A stretch of DNA of 64,000 bases from assembly GCF_000293885.2 (NCBI RefSeq), contig NZ_CP010945.1:3926001-3990000 (forward strand), given 5' to 3'. This DNA is from Pseudomonas fluorescens NCIMB 11764 (GTDB taxonomy: Bacteria; Pseudomonadota; Gammaproteobacteria; Pseudomonadales; Pseudomonadaceae). Of the stretch, positions 17,459 to 25,762 are shown one piece after another; within the stretch, counting starts at the first letter, position 1; each line of letters begins with the position of its first letter. The translations under genes and the position numbers were made by a program. The notes under the pieces are model-generated. The model worked only from the letters and a program-made list of their open reading frames with translations. It was not told where the DNA came from and did no database searches.

Positions 17459-17830
17459 ATGTCCCAGACCACCCAAGAACCTCTGCGCGTCGTCTTTTGC
17501 ATCGGTATCACCCAGAATTTTTTTGACCTGCCCACCGGCGAAGGCCTGAGCGTGTGGAAGGGTTTCAGCCAGATGATGGGCTCCCTCGGCGCCATGCCCG
17601 GGATTACCGTTCTCGGCGCGATGGACGATGACCGGCTGATGGTCGGCCCGTCCACCACCTCACCGTGGACCGTCTACATCATGGCCGACGTCGACTGCCA
17701 CCAGTCGGTGATCGACGCCTGCAACCTGTTTCGCACCACACCGGTGAACGAATACAGCCTGTGGCGTTACGCCAAGGTAGAAGCGCGCATCGGTCGCCCG
17801 CTGACCATTCCAGATGCGGCCAGGGTGTAA
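17459..17830 (+). CDS. iacB: IacB, small protein of indole-3-acetate catabolism
   Basis: A 123-residue cytoplasmic protein with RVVFCIGITQNFFDLPTGEG at the start, a MPGITVLGAMDDDRLMVGPS centre and TPVNEYSLWRYAKVEARIGRP near the end. The fold looks like a dimeric alpha-beta barrel protein. It is recognised chiefly by context: it sits 26 bases after iacA and 3 bases before iacI. IacB is part of all complete iac clusters; a role in handling an early oxidised indole intermediate is proposed, without a secure assignment known to me. Confidence 0.85.
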   Translation: MSQTTQEPLRVVFCIGITQNFFDLPTGEGLSVWKGFSQMMGSLGAMPGITVLGAMDDDRLMVGPSTTSPWTVYIMADVDCHQSVIDACNLFRTTPVNEYSLWRYAKVEARIGRPLTIPDAARV

Positions 17831-17833
17831 GCC

Positions 17834-18319
17834 ATGAACGAGGCCTTGCTGCAGCGTCTCGCGACGCTCGAAGGGGAGAGTCAGGTGCGTCGCTTGATGG
17901 CGCGTTATATGGACTTGTGCGATGTGCCGAGGGCGGTGACTCAAGTCAGCGAGTTGGCGGCGTTGTTCTGCATCGATGCGATCTGGGAAGGCATCGGCAG
18001 CGTTACCGCGCAGACCTTCGGCCAGCACCGTGGGCGTGATGCGGTGGCGGCGTTCGTCGGCAGTTACTTGCCGCCCTCGGAGCACTTTCGCCTGAACCTG
18101 CATTACCTCACCAGCGAGTCGATCACGGTCGACGGCAACACGGCTCGAGGGCAGTGGATCATGCAGCAGATATCCACTTACACCGATGGCCGCAGTGAGC
18201 TGTTCGGCACACGGTTGAATATCGATTTCCGCTGTGTCGACGGCTCCTGGCTGATCGCGCATTTGCGTACGCAACGCTTGTTCAACACGGACCTCTTCAC
18301 CTCGGAGCCGGGCGCATGA
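17834..18319 (+). CDS. iacI: IacI, NTF2/SnoaL-like protein
   Basis: A 161-residue NTF2-fold protein. An N-terminal helix (LATLEGESQVRRLMARYMDLCD) is followed by AALFCIDAIWEGIGS, a GRDAVAAFVGSYL helix, LHYLTSESITVDGN and the closing strands ENTARGQW-like and IDFRCVDGSWLIAHLRT. In iac clusters IacI is linked to conversion of a hydroxylated indole-acetate intermediate towards 3-hydroxy-2-oxindole-3-acetate, possibly helped by spontaneous chemistry. Its stop overlaps the iacH start by four bases (ATGA). Confidence 0.87.
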   Translation: MNEALLQRLATLEGESQVRRLMARYMDLCDVPRAVTQVSELAALFCIDAIWEGIGSVTAQTFGQHRGRDAVAAFVGSYLPPSEHFRLNLHYLTSESITVDGNTARGQWIMQQISTYTDGRSELFGTRLNIDFRCVDGSWLIAHLRTQRLFNTDLFTSEPGA

Positions 18320-19464
18320 GTACGTTTATCAGCGAATTTCGACTCGGTGGTGGCGGCAAACGGGTCGCGATCAAAGACTCGATCGACATTGCCGGCCATC
18401 CGACGCGTTCGGGCAGTCGTGCATTTGCCGATGCCAAACCGGCGGTGCGCAACGCCGACGTGGTGGACGCGATCCTCGATGCAGGCTGGCAAATCGTCGG
18501 CAAAACCAACCTGCACGAGTTGGCCTTCGGCGTCACCGGCATCAACGACTGGACCGGCACCCCGATCAATCCGCAGGCGCCGGACCGGGTGCCGGGCGGT
18601 TCCTCCAGCGGTTCGGCCGCAGCCGTCGCCGCTGGTCTGGCGGACATCGCCATTGGCACCGACACGGGCGGTTCGGTTCGCGTACCGGCGGCATGTTGCG
18701 GCATTGCCGGGTTGAAGCCGACATACGGGCGGGTCAGCCGGGTCGGCGCCCATCCGGCGGTTTCCAGTCTTGATTGCGTCGGGCCGTTTGCTGCCGACAT
18801 GGCGGATTTGATTGCTGCGATGCAGGTGATTTGCCCTGGCTTTCAGGTTCAGGGTTTGCCAACGAGTAGCGCGTCAGTCGGTTTCCTTGAAGTCGATTGC
18901 AACCCGCTATTGCAAGCCTGCCTCGACACCGCCGCCGACCGTGCCGGCTGGCGTCGCAGCCTCCTGCACCTGAGCGAGTTCGAGGCCGCGTTTGCCGCCG
19001 GCCTGACCGTCATCAACGTCGAAAACTGGGCCGCGTTCGGTCACCTCACCGGTAAAGGCCTGATCGGCGCGGATGTCGAGCAACGTCTGTTGGCCGCCAG
19101 CCGTACCAACGCCGCCGAGCTGGCGCAGGCTGAAAAAGTTCGCGCACGTTTCACTCAGCAAGTGGACGCCGCCCTGGAGGAGTTTGCGGTGCTGTTGTTA
19201 CCGACGATGCCAAGCCTGCCACCGACGCTGATTGAAGCGCGCAGCGCGAGCAAAGCCGTGGCCGGCATGACGCCACTGGTTCGGCCTTTCAACCTCAGCG
19301 GCCATCCGGCACTGACGGTGCCGGTGGAACTGGAGTGCGGCGGGCTGAAAGTCGGCCTGCAGATTGTGGGCCGTAAAGGCCAGGACGAGCTTGTCTGCGC
19401 CTTCGGTGCGCAGTTGCAACAGAGCATGGCCCTTGAGCGGCCAACCCCTGAAAAGAAGTCATAA
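18316..19464 (+). CDS. iacH: IacH, amidase-signature family hydrolase
   Basis: A 382-residue amidase-signature enzyme. The catalytic lysine is Lys20 in VAIKDSIDIAG. The signature block has GGSSSGSAAAVAAGLADIAIGTDTGG split over the cis-serine and nucleophile serine (GGSSSGS and TGGSVRVPA), followed by GIAGLKPTYGRVS. The C-terminal part has LLLPTMPSLPP and RPFNLSGHPALTVP. It is at the short end for the family, as usual for IacH. IacH is proposed to act on an amide-like intermediate of the indole ring-opening phase. It begins within the iacI stop and is followed by iacC after 22 bases. Confidence 0.9.
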   Translation: MSTFISEFRLGGGGKRVAIKDSIDIAGHPTRSGSRAFADAKPAVRNADVVDAILDAGWQIVGKTNLHELAFGVTGINDWTGTPINPQAPDRVPGGSSSGSAAAVAAGLADIAIGTDTGGSVRVPAACCGIAGLKPTYGRVSRVGAHPAVSSLDCVGPFAADMADLIAAMQVICPGFQVQGLPTSSASVGFLEVDCNPLLQACLDTAADRAGWRRSLLHLSEFEAAFAAGLTVINVENWAAFGHLTGKGLIGADVEQRLLAASRTNAAELAQAEKVRARFTQQVDAALEEFAVLLLPTMPSLPPTLIEARSASKAVAGMTPLVRPFNLSGHPALTVPVELECGGLKVGLQIVGRKGQDELVCAFGAQLQQSMALERPTPEKKS

Positions 19465-19486
19465 GAAAAGCCATGAGGAGAACCGC

Positions 19487-20770
19487 ATGAGCACTCATGA
19501 ATACCGGCTGATCGCATCATCGAAAAGCCCGGACGAATTGGTCAGCCACGACCGGGTCGACGTTTCGCTGTACAACGACCCGGCACTGTTCGAAGTCGAG
19601 CTGGAAAAGATTTTCTACCGCACCTGGGCCTGGGTTGCCCACGAAAGCGAAGTGCGCAACAGCGGCGACTTCAAGACCGCGACCATCGGCCGTCGCCCGG
19701 TGATTGTGGTACGCGACAAGAAGGGCCAGATCAACGTCCTGGAAAACCGCTGCCGGCACCGTGGCGCCACGGTGTGTGAAAAGCACAAGGGCAACGCCAC
19801 CGGTTTCACCTGTCCATATCACAGCTGGTCGTATGGCCTCGACGGCAAACTGCGTGCGCTGCCTTATCCGGATGGCTACGAAGGCATTCTGGAAAAATCC
19901 GAACTGCCGCTCACCCGCCTGCGCGTGGAGAGTTATGCCGGCATGGTCTTCGCCAGTTACAACGACGAGATCGAGCCGTTGGTGGATTTCCTTGGCGGTG
20001 CAAAACACTGGATGGACCTGTTCATGAAGCAGGGCGCCGGTTACCCGATCAAGACTCAGGGCGAACACAGGTTCAGCTTCAAGGGCAACTGGAAGATCCA
20101 GCTGGAAAACACCACGGACGGCTATCACTTCCCGATCGTACACAAGTCGTTCATGTCGTCGGTGGACGAAGAAACCTCGGAAATGCTCTCGTTCATGACC
20201 GACGAGCAAGCCGTCACCCATTCGCTGGGCAATGGCCACAGCGTGATGGTGATGGTCCCGGAGCACGTCGATCTGGATCACGACGACGGCACCGAACAAT
20301 TGCAGGAACGCTTCGCTCACGTCACCGAAGAACTGTCGAAAACCATGGAGCCTGCGCAAGTACGCCGCATCGTCCGTTCGCTGCACGGCGCCGGTTTCAA
20401 CCTGAACCTGTTCCCGAACGTCGCGATGTCGATGTCGTTCTTCCGCGTGCTGCGTCCGGTCTCGGTGACTGAGACGGAGATCCGTCACGTCGCGCTGGGC
20501 ATGGATGGCGCTCCGGAAATCGCCAACCGCGAACGCTTGCGTATTCACGAGCATTTCCAGGGTCCGTTCGGTTTCGGCAGTCCGGACGATGCCGAGGCCT
20601 GGGACCGAGTGCAGCGCGGTTCGTACGCCGGCGTCAATGCGCCGATTCTGGTCAACCGCGGCCTCAATCGCGAAATCATTGCTGAAAACGGTGACAAGGT
20701 CAGCCACGCCACCGATGAGGGCGGCATGCGCGGTGCCTATGACATGTGGAAAAGGATGATGAGCCAATGA
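19487..20770 (+). CDS. iacC: IacC, Rieske aromatic-ring dioxygenase large subunit
   Basis: A 427-residue alpha subunit. The Rieske [2Fe-2S] cluster is bound by Cys89, His91, Cys109 and His112 (NRCRHRG and CPYHSWSYG). The mononuclear iron site shows Asp211, His214 and His219 in NTTDGYHFPIVHKSF. The ATG at 19487 has a strong ribosome site (GAGGAG). IacC with IacD and the reductase IacF forms a three-component dioxygenase that acts on the oxindole-acetate intermediate, leading to catechol. Its last four bases overlap the iacD start (ATGA). Confidence 0.94.
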   Translation: MSTHEYRLIASSKSPDELVSHDRVDVSLYNDPALFEVELEKIFYRTWAWVAHESEVRNSGDFKTATIGRRPVIVVRDKKGQINVLENRCRHRGATVCEKHKGNATGFTCPYHSWSYGLDGKLRALPYPDGYEGILEKSELPLTRLRVESYAGMVFASYNDEIEPLVDFLGGAKHWMDLFMKQGAGYPIKTQGEHRFSFKGNWKIQLENTTDGYHFPIVHKSFMSSVDEETSEMLSFMTDEQAVTHSLGNGHSVMVMVPEHVDLDHDDGTEQLQERFAHVTEELSKTMEPAQVRRIVRSLHGAGFNLNLFPNVAMSMSFFRVLRPVSVTETEIRHVALGMDGAPEIANRERLRIHEHFQGPFGFGSPDDAEAWDRVQRGSYAGVNAPILVNRGLNREIIAENGDKVSHATDEGGMRGAYDMWKRMMSQ

Positions 20771-21267
20771 GCAATCACGACACCCTGAACGGTTTTTCCG
20801 GCCCGTTGGCCCAGGCCATCGAGTTCATCTGGCGCGAAGCCGAACTGCTCGATCACAAGCGCTACGCCGAATGGGCAACATTGTGGAGCGACAACGGCCG
20901 CTACATCGTGCCGATCGACCCGGACACCGAAGACTTCGAGGCCAGCCTCAACTACGCCTATGACGATGCACGCATGCGTGACTTGCGCATCGAACGCTTG
21001 ACTGCCGGCTACTCGCCGTCGGCGGTGGACGCGGCGAAAACCGTGCGCAGCGTTTCGCGCTTTCGTCTGGTGGAAGCGGCGGGGGACGTGGTTGACGTGA
21101 ATTCCGCGCAGTTGCTGTACGCCTACAAACGCGGCGTGCACACGCCGTTCGTGGCTGACCTGAACCATCGCATTCGCTTCACCGACGGTGTCGCGAAGCT
21201 GGAGCGCAAGGTCGTGCGCCTGATCAATTCCACGGACAGCCTGAGCGCGCTCGGTTTCCTGCTGTGA
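20767..21267 (+). CDS. iacD: IacD, Rieske dioxygenase small subunit
   Basis: A 166-residue beta subunit of the ring-hydroxylating dioxygenase family with the NTF2-like fold: IEFIWREAELLDHKRYAEWATLW at the start, RYIVPIDPDTEDFEASL, DARMRDLRIERLTAGYSPS and a closing strand with RKVVRLINSTDSL. It has no metal site and builds the alpha3beta3 hexamer with IacC. The start overlaps the iacC stop. Confidence 0.92.
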   Translation: MSNHDTLNGFSGPLAQAIEFIWREAELLDHKRYAEWATLWSDNGRYIVPIDPDTEDFEASLNYAYDDARMRDLRIERLTAGYSPSAVDAAKTVRSVSRFRLVEAAGDVVDVNSAQLLYAYKRGVHTPFVADLNHRIRFTDGVAKLERKVVRLINSTDSLSALGFLL

Positions 21268-21278
21268 GGGTCAACACC

Positions 21279-22019
21279 ATGAACCGAGTAGCCTTGGTCA
21301 CCGGCGCGTCGCGCGGTCTTGGCGAATGCATCGCCCGTCGTTTGCACGCGGCGGGGTATCGCGTGGGTCTGGCGGATGTGCGCCTCGACGGCGTGCAACG
21401 TCTGGCGGCGCAGCTGGATGGCAGCGGCGCGAGTGCCGTCGCCATCGAACTGGACGTGCGCAATAAAGCCGATTTTGTCCGTGCCCGCGACGTGCTCGCC
21501 GAGCGGTGGGGCGGCACCGACATTCTGGTGAACAACGCCGGTGTGTCGAAAGTGGCGGCACTGATGGACATCACGCCGGAAGAGTTCGATGAGTCGCTGG
21601 CGATCAACCTGCGCGGCACGTTTGTCGCGTGCCAGGTGTTCGGCGCGCACTTTGCCGAGCGCGGGTTCGGCCGCATCGTCAACATCGCCTCGCTTGCCGG
21701 GCAAAACGGCGGCACCGCCACGGGCGCACATTACGCGGCGGCCAAGGGGGGTGTGGCGACGCTGACCAAAGTCTTCGCCCGTGAACTGGCGCCGCAAGGG
21801 GTGACGGTCAACAGTCTCTCGCCGGGGCCGCTGGACTTGCCGGTGGTGCGTGAAACGGTGGCGCCGGAGCGTCTGGAACAGATCCTGAAAATGATCCCGA
21901 CGGGCACCCTCGGCGATCCCGGGTTCATCGCCGACACGGTCCTGCTGCTGATCGCCGATCACGCGGCCTCGGTAACCGGCGCGTGTTGGGACATCAACGG
22001 TGGGTTGTTCATGCGCTGA
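21279..22019 (+). CDS. iacE: IacE, short-chain dehydrogenase/reductase
   Basis: A 246-residue classical SDR. The cofactor motif is TGASRGLG at 8-15, NNAG at 85-88, and the catalytic triad is Ser138, Tyr152 and Lys156 (IASLAG, HYAAAKGG). The ATG at 21279 is used; a GTG at 21264 would add five residues. IacE is reported to reduce or oxidise a carbonyl intermediate in the middle of the indole-3-acetate route. It lies 11 bases after iacD. A REP-type element separates it from iacF. Confidence 0.91.
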   Translation: MNRVALVTGASRGLGECIARRLHAAGYRVGLADVRLDGVQRLAAQLDGSGASAVAIELDVRNKADFVRARDVLAERWGGTDILVNNAGVSKVAALMDITPEEFDESLAINLRGTFVACQVFGAHFAERGFGRIVNIASLAGQNGGTATGAHYAAAKGGVATLTKVFARELAPQGVTVNSLSPGPLDLPVVRETVAPERLEQILKMIPTGTLGDPGFIADTVLLLIADHAASVTGACWDINGGLFMR

Positions 22020-22042
22020 TTTTTCGGTGCGACGCGGCCCGT

Positions 22043-22144
22043 TGTGGCGAGGGAGCTTGCTCCCGCTCGACTGCGCAGCAGTCGCAAAAACTGCGAGATT
22101 CGGGGCCACTTCGCAGCCCAGCGGGAGCAAGCTCCCTCGCCACA
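22043..22144. repeat. REP/BIME inverted pair between iacE and iacF
   Basis: Two palindromic units face each other: TGTGGCGAGGGAGCTTGCTC... at 22043-22067 and its complement at 22120-22144. This GAGGGAGCTTGCTCCC unit is a very common Pseudomonas extragenic palindrome. It sits inside the iac operon and could stabilise the upstream mRNA or lower expression of iacF. Confidence 0.85.
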
Positions 22145-22218
22145 GAGGCTCCCAGACCACAGGTCCGTGTTCGACTTAAAGGCTCCTTAATAAAAACAAC
22201 CGTATTTCAGGTGACGCA

Positions 22219-23166
22219 ATGATGAAGGTGAAGATCGAAAGGATCGTCGACGAAGCGCTGGATATCCGCTCCTTTCGCCTCGTGCGCAGTGACGGTCAGC
22301 CGCTCGACGCCTATGAACCCGGTGCCCATGTCGACCTGACCGGGCCGACCGGGGTCACGCGCCAGTATTCGCTGTGCAGTCCGCCCCAGGACCGTCGTGC
22401 GTATCTGGTCGCGGTGAAGAAAGAAGCGCAGTCCCGGGGCGGCTCGGCGGCGCTGCACGAGGTGGAAGAGGGCATGGAGCTGGAAATGGGCGCGCCGCGC
22501 AACCTGTTCCGCCTCGACCCGACGGCCACCGAGCACGTGTTGTGCGCAGCCGGTATCGGCGTCACGCCGCTGCTGAGCATGGCCTACCGGCTGGCGGAAA
22601 CGGGCCAGCCGTGGCGCTTGCATTATTTTGCTCGTTCGCCGCAGTACGCGGCGTTTGCCGAGCTGTTGGCGAGCACGTTCGCCGGGCATGTGCAGTTCCA
22701 CTACGGACTCGAGCCGGGTGATATGGATGCCGCGTTGAGTGAATGCCTGAACCAGGCGGGCAGTGCCGCACATGTCTACACCTGCGGCCCTGCGCCGTTC
22801 ATGAACACAGTGGTGGACGTCGCGGCGCGCAGCCGGTCTGACGACGCTATCCACCTCGAACACTTCCAGGCCGACCCGTCGGCCAATGCCGGTCCGAGCG
22901 GCGGATTCGAAGTGGAGCTCGCCAGTTCCGGCGTGGTGCTCCAGGTCCCGGCCAACGCCAGTCTGGTCGATGTGTTGCAGGCCCACGGTTGCGATATCGA
23001 CACCGAATGCCGCGAAGGCATCTGCGGCACGTGCATCGTCGAGGTACTGGACGGCGTACCGGAACACCGTGACAACTGTCTCTCGAACAAGGAGAAGGCG
23101 TCCAACAAGCAGATTTGCGCCTGCGTTTCCCGGGCCGTTTCCGCTCGTCTGGTATTGGACATCTAA
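22219..23166 (+). CDS. iacF: IacF, ferredoxin-NAD(P)H reductase component of the dioxygenase
   Basis: A 315-residue reductase with phthalate-dioxygenase-reductase layout: an N-terminal FMN-binding barrel (ARG-containing TRQYSLCSPPQD), an NAD-binding domain (HVLCAAGIGVTPLLSMAYRL, VYTCGPAPFMN) and a C-terminal plant-type [2Fe-2S] domain with CREGICGTC and DNCLS cysteines. It passes electrons from NADH to the Rieske cluster of IacC. Two adjacent ATGs (22219 and 22222) are possible starts. About 200 bases with a BIME separate it from iacE. Confidence 0.93.
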   Translation: MMKVKIERIVDEALDIRSFRLVRSDGQPLDAYEPGAHVDLTGPTGVTRQYSLCSPPQDRRAYLVAVKKEAQSRGGSAALHEVEEGMELEMGAPRNLFRLDPTATEHVLCAAGIGVTPLLSMAYRLAETGQPWRLHYFARSPQYAAFAELLASTFAGHVQFHYGLEPGDMDAALSECLNQAGSAAHVYTCGPAPFMNTVVDVAARSRSDDAIHLEHFQADPSANAGPSGGFEVELASSGVVLQVPANASLVDVLQAHGCDIDTECREGICGTCIVEVLDGVPEHRDNCLSNKEKASNKQICACVSRAVSARLVLDI

Positions 23167-23319
23167 CGCAAGGGAAGGCTGGCAACCCAGGGCCGGAGCC
23201 TGTTGAATAGCGCTCTGGCGGCCGTCAACGGAGGAGACAGCCAGGTACGTAATATTTGCCGAACCGCTCGACGAAGCGGTCGAAAAATAAAAATAAAACA
23301 GGCGTGAGGCTTTGCAGTG

Positions 23320-24240
23320 ATGATGACTTCTTCGGCGGTTCGCAATGAGGCGTTCGAAAACTGGTTGAGCCAGGTCAACCAGGCCTGTGGGCGTTTCGAT
23401 GCCAGGGCCCTGGATACGGATTTCTACGGTGAGCTCGCGGAATACCGCAGCGGTGCCATCAACCTCAGTGTGGTCGACATGGCGCACGTGCACCTGTATC
23501 GCACCAGCAAAGACGTCAGCGTCAGCCGCGACGGCCACTATTACGCGGTGTTCCAGATGCGCGGCAGTTCACAGCTGGAGCAGGGTGAAAATCGCGCTCG
23601 CCTGGGGGCGGGCGACATCGCCCTGATCGATGCGTGTCGCCCAAGTGACATGACCTATAACGAGGACTCCCGACAGCTGTCGCTGATCCTGCCGCGTCAG
23701 GTGGTCGAGCGCGGTTCGCATTTCAATGCGGTCAACTGCGCCACCCGAATCGCGGCCAGCACGCCACTGGCAGCGATGGCCAACAAACTGGTCATGGACA
23801 CCCGGCAGCAGGAAGGCCTGGACATGCAAGAGAGCGAAGCGGTGCTCGATGCCCTGGTCAGCCTGCTGTTGCCGGGGATCAGCACCCGCGACAGCGGCGG
23901 CGATGCCCACGAGCGGCAGTTTCGCAAGATCATCGCCTACATCGACGAACACATCAGCGCCGAAGAGCTATGCCCCGAGCTGATCGCCCGGGAGGTGGGG
24001 ATTTCAGTGCGGGGTTTGTACCGGATGTTCTCCAAGCGCGGCCTGGTGGTGGCGCAATACATCAAGCACCGGCGCCTGGATTTCTGCGCAGAGAACCTGC
24101 GCCGCTCCAACGTTGAACAGAAGCTTTCGGCGCTGTGTTATGCCTGGGGATTCTCTGATTCCAGTTACTTCTCGTCGGCGTTCAAGTCGCGTTTCGGCGT
24201 GTCGCCGGGGGTGTACCGCAAGCGTTATAGCCAGAACTGA
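23320..24240 (+). CDS. feaR: FeaR-like AraC-family transcriptional activator
   Basis: A 306-residue regulator. The N-terminal AraC-binding-like-2 domain opens with FENWLSQVNQACGRFDARAL and contains YYAVFQMRGSSQLEQ and GAGDIALIDACRPS. The C-terminal double helix-turn-helix (about 205-300) has GISVRGLYRMFSKRGLVVAQ, RRLDFCAENLR and GFSDSSYFSSAFKSRFGVSPG. This is strikingly like FeaR, the activator of tyramine oxidase and phenylacetaldehyde dehydrogenase genes in E. coli. Starts at GTG 23317, ATG 23320 or ATG 23323 are all possible. Its position suggests it controls aau, the aldehyde dehydrogenase at 32610, or iac genes; which one is not visible. Confidence 0.88.
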   Translation: MMTSSAVRNEAFENWLSQVNQACGRFDARALDTDFYGELAEYRSGAINLSVVDMAHVHLYRTSKDVSVSRDGHYYAVFQMRGSSQLEQGENRARLGAGDIALIDACRPSDMTYNEDSRQLSLILPRQVVERGSHFNAVNCATRIAASTPLAAMANKLVMDTRQQEGLDMQESEAVLDALVSLLLPGISTRDSGGDAHERQFRKIIAYIDEHISAEELCPELIAREVGISVRGLYRMFSKRGLVVAQYIKHRRLDFCAENLRRSNVEQKLSALCYAWGFSDSSYFSSAFKSRFGVSPGVYRKRYSQN

Positions 24241-24275
24241 TTGCGTGATGGCGCTCTGACAGTCCCCGAAGCGCC

Positions 24276-24905
24276 TCAATGCCGCGCCGGCTCTTCCGCC
24301 GGCAAATGCAGCACTTCACGCACCAGCATTGCAATGCTGGTCACGCCCATTTTTTCCTTGATCTTGGTCCGGTGCACATCAACGGTTTTCACGCTGATGT
24401 TCAGCTCCCGGGCGATGACCTTGCTCGCCTTGCCATCGATCACCAGCATCAACACTTCCCGCTCACGACTGGTCAGCAAGGCCAGTTTGCTTTGCAGGTG
24501 CTGGCGTTGCTCCTGATCGGCCTGGGCATGCACGGCTGTCTTCAGCGCCGCCTGAATGCGGTCAATCATTTGCTGCGGGTTGTAGGGCTTCTCAACGAAA
24601 TCCAGCGCACCGTTCTTCATCGCCGTCACCGACATCGGAATGTCGCCATGCGCGGAGACGAAGATGGTCGGCAGGGTGCTGCCGCGCTGGTTGAGGATTT
24701 CCTGCAGCTGAAAGCCACTGGTTTCCGGCATGCGCACATCCAGCACCAGGCACGCCGGTTGCCTGGGGTCGTACTGACTCAGGAACTCTTCAGCGCCGGC
24801 AAAACACTGCGCCTGCACGCTGACCGACTCCAGCAACCAGGCCAGCGACGTGCGCAAATCCTTGTCGTCATCAACGATATAAACAATCGGCTTGCGGGTT
24901 TCCAT
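24276..24905 (-). CDS. FixJ-like LuxR-family response regulator
   Basis: A 209-residue response regulator. The receiver domain has VDDDKDLR, the phosphoacceptor Asp56 in LVLDVRMPETSG, the T/S switch in FVSAHGD and Lys in VEKPYNPQQM. The output domain is a LuxR-type helix-turn-helix (LTSREREVLMLVIDGKASKV, SVKTVDVHRTKIKEKMGV). The type matches FixJ, StyR and TodT, whose kinases resemble the PAS-PAS kinase at 14562-16043. It is divergent from iacG with 261 bases between them. I infer a split FixL/FixJ-type pair bracketing the iac genes. Confidence 0.88.
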   Translation of the reverse strand: METRKPIVYIVDDDKDLRTSLAWLLESVSVQAQCFAGAEEFLSQYDPRQPACLVLDVRMPETSGFQLQEILNQRGSTLPTIFVSAHGDIPMSVTAMKNGALDFVEKPYNPQQMIDRIQAALKTAVHAQADQEQRQHLQSKLALLTSREREVLMLVIDGKASKVIARELNISVKTVDVHRTKIKEKMGVTSIAMLVREVLHLPAEEPARH

Positions 24906-25034
24906 CAGGGACCGCCACGAGAATTTCTAATTATTGTTTTCGCACGCGTGCACGCTGCGGCGGACATCGGCGCCTGTGTTGACGCACATCAGCAGAATAC
25001 CCATTGCGGCAGGCCCTGACGATAAAGAAACCAC

Positions 25035-25046
25035 CTAGTCGACTAG
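25035..25046. promoter_or_regulatory. Perfect palindrome CTAGTCGACTAG in the divergent regulator/iacG promoter region
   Basis: A 12-base perfect palindrome lies about 130 bases upstream of both iacG and the response regulator gene. Its position between divergent genes suggests an operator. It shares a TAG...CTA outline with the palindrome upstream of iacA, though spacing differs. No protein assignment can be made. Confidence 0.35.
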
Positions 25047-25166
25047 CGGAAAGCCCACCTCGCCATGGGATTCGTCAGAATGGTTGCGCGCCGCGCCGGG
25101 CTTTAGTCTTGTTCCATCACCTACGGGCCGCGAACGCGCGGTCCTCATGAAGGAAGGGGCACCGAC

Positions 25167-25679
25167 ATGGCCGAACTGAGCCAGCAGCAAATCGACTTTC
25201 GCAACGCCATGGCGCAGTTGCCGGCGGCGGTGAACATCATCACCACCAACGGCCCCGGAGGGCGCTGCGGCATCACCGCCAGCGCCGTGTGCTCGGTGAC
25301 GGACTCGCCGCCGACCGTGCTGGTGTGCGTCAACCGCAACAGCGCCACCCACGATGTGTTTCGCACCAACGGCCGGCTGTGCGTGAACGTGCTGTGCGGC
25401 GAGCAGGAAGAGCTGGCCCGGCACTTCGCCGGGATGACCAAGGTGTCGATGGAAGAGCGTTTCGCCTGGGATCTGTGGGACGGTGGCGACACGGGCGTGC
25501 CGGTGCTGCGGGATGCGCTGGTGCAGCTGGAAGGGCGCATCAGCGAGTGCAAGGAGGTGGGGTCGCATTCGGTGATGTTTGTGGAGTTGTCGAAGGTCGG
25601 GGTGCGTGGAGAGGGGGATAGCCTGGTGTATTTCAACCGGCTGTTCCATCGGCTGGAGCATGCCGGAGCGCATTGCTGA
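25167..25679 (+). CDS. iacG: IacG, flavin reductase
   Basis: A 170-residue flavin reductase of the HpaC/ActVB type: FRNAMAQLPAAVNIITTNGPGGRCGITASAVCSVTDSPPTVLVCVNRN is the family's N-terminal flavin site (seen here over residues 10-60), followed by NGRLCVNVLCGEQEELARHFAG. It reduces FAD or FMN with NADH and supplies IacA. It is detached from iacA-F by two regulator genes and has its own promoter. The ATG at 25167 follows a weak GGGG-type ribosome site. Confidence 0.91.
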   Translation: MAELSQQQIDFRNAMAQLPAAVNIITTNGPGGRCGITASAVCSVTDSPPTVLVCVNRNSATHDVFRTNGRLCVNVLCGEQEELARHFAGMTKVSMEERFAWDLWDGGDTGVPVLRDALVQLEGRISECKEVGSHSVMFVELSKVGVRGEGDSLVYFNRLFHRLEHAGAHC

Positions 25680-25700
25680 GAGACCGCGTTATCGTTCATT

Positions 25701-25734
25701 GCGGGCAAGCCAGGCTCCCACAGGGCTTGCCCGC
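25701..25734. terminator. Hairpin between iacG and the chemoreceptor gene
   Basis: GCGGGCAAGCC and GGCTTGCCCGC form an 11-base perfect stem. The genes on either side converge on it, so it can act in both directions. The sequence also belongs to the GCGGGCAAGCC class of Pseudomonas REP units. Confidence 0.6.
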
Positions 25735-25762
25735 GATGGCGGAAGATCAGGCAACGCTCATT

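Noticed and set aside
19517..20767. 416-codon open frame on the reverse strand
   Set aside because: Antisense to iacC, which has intact Rieske and iron-site residues.
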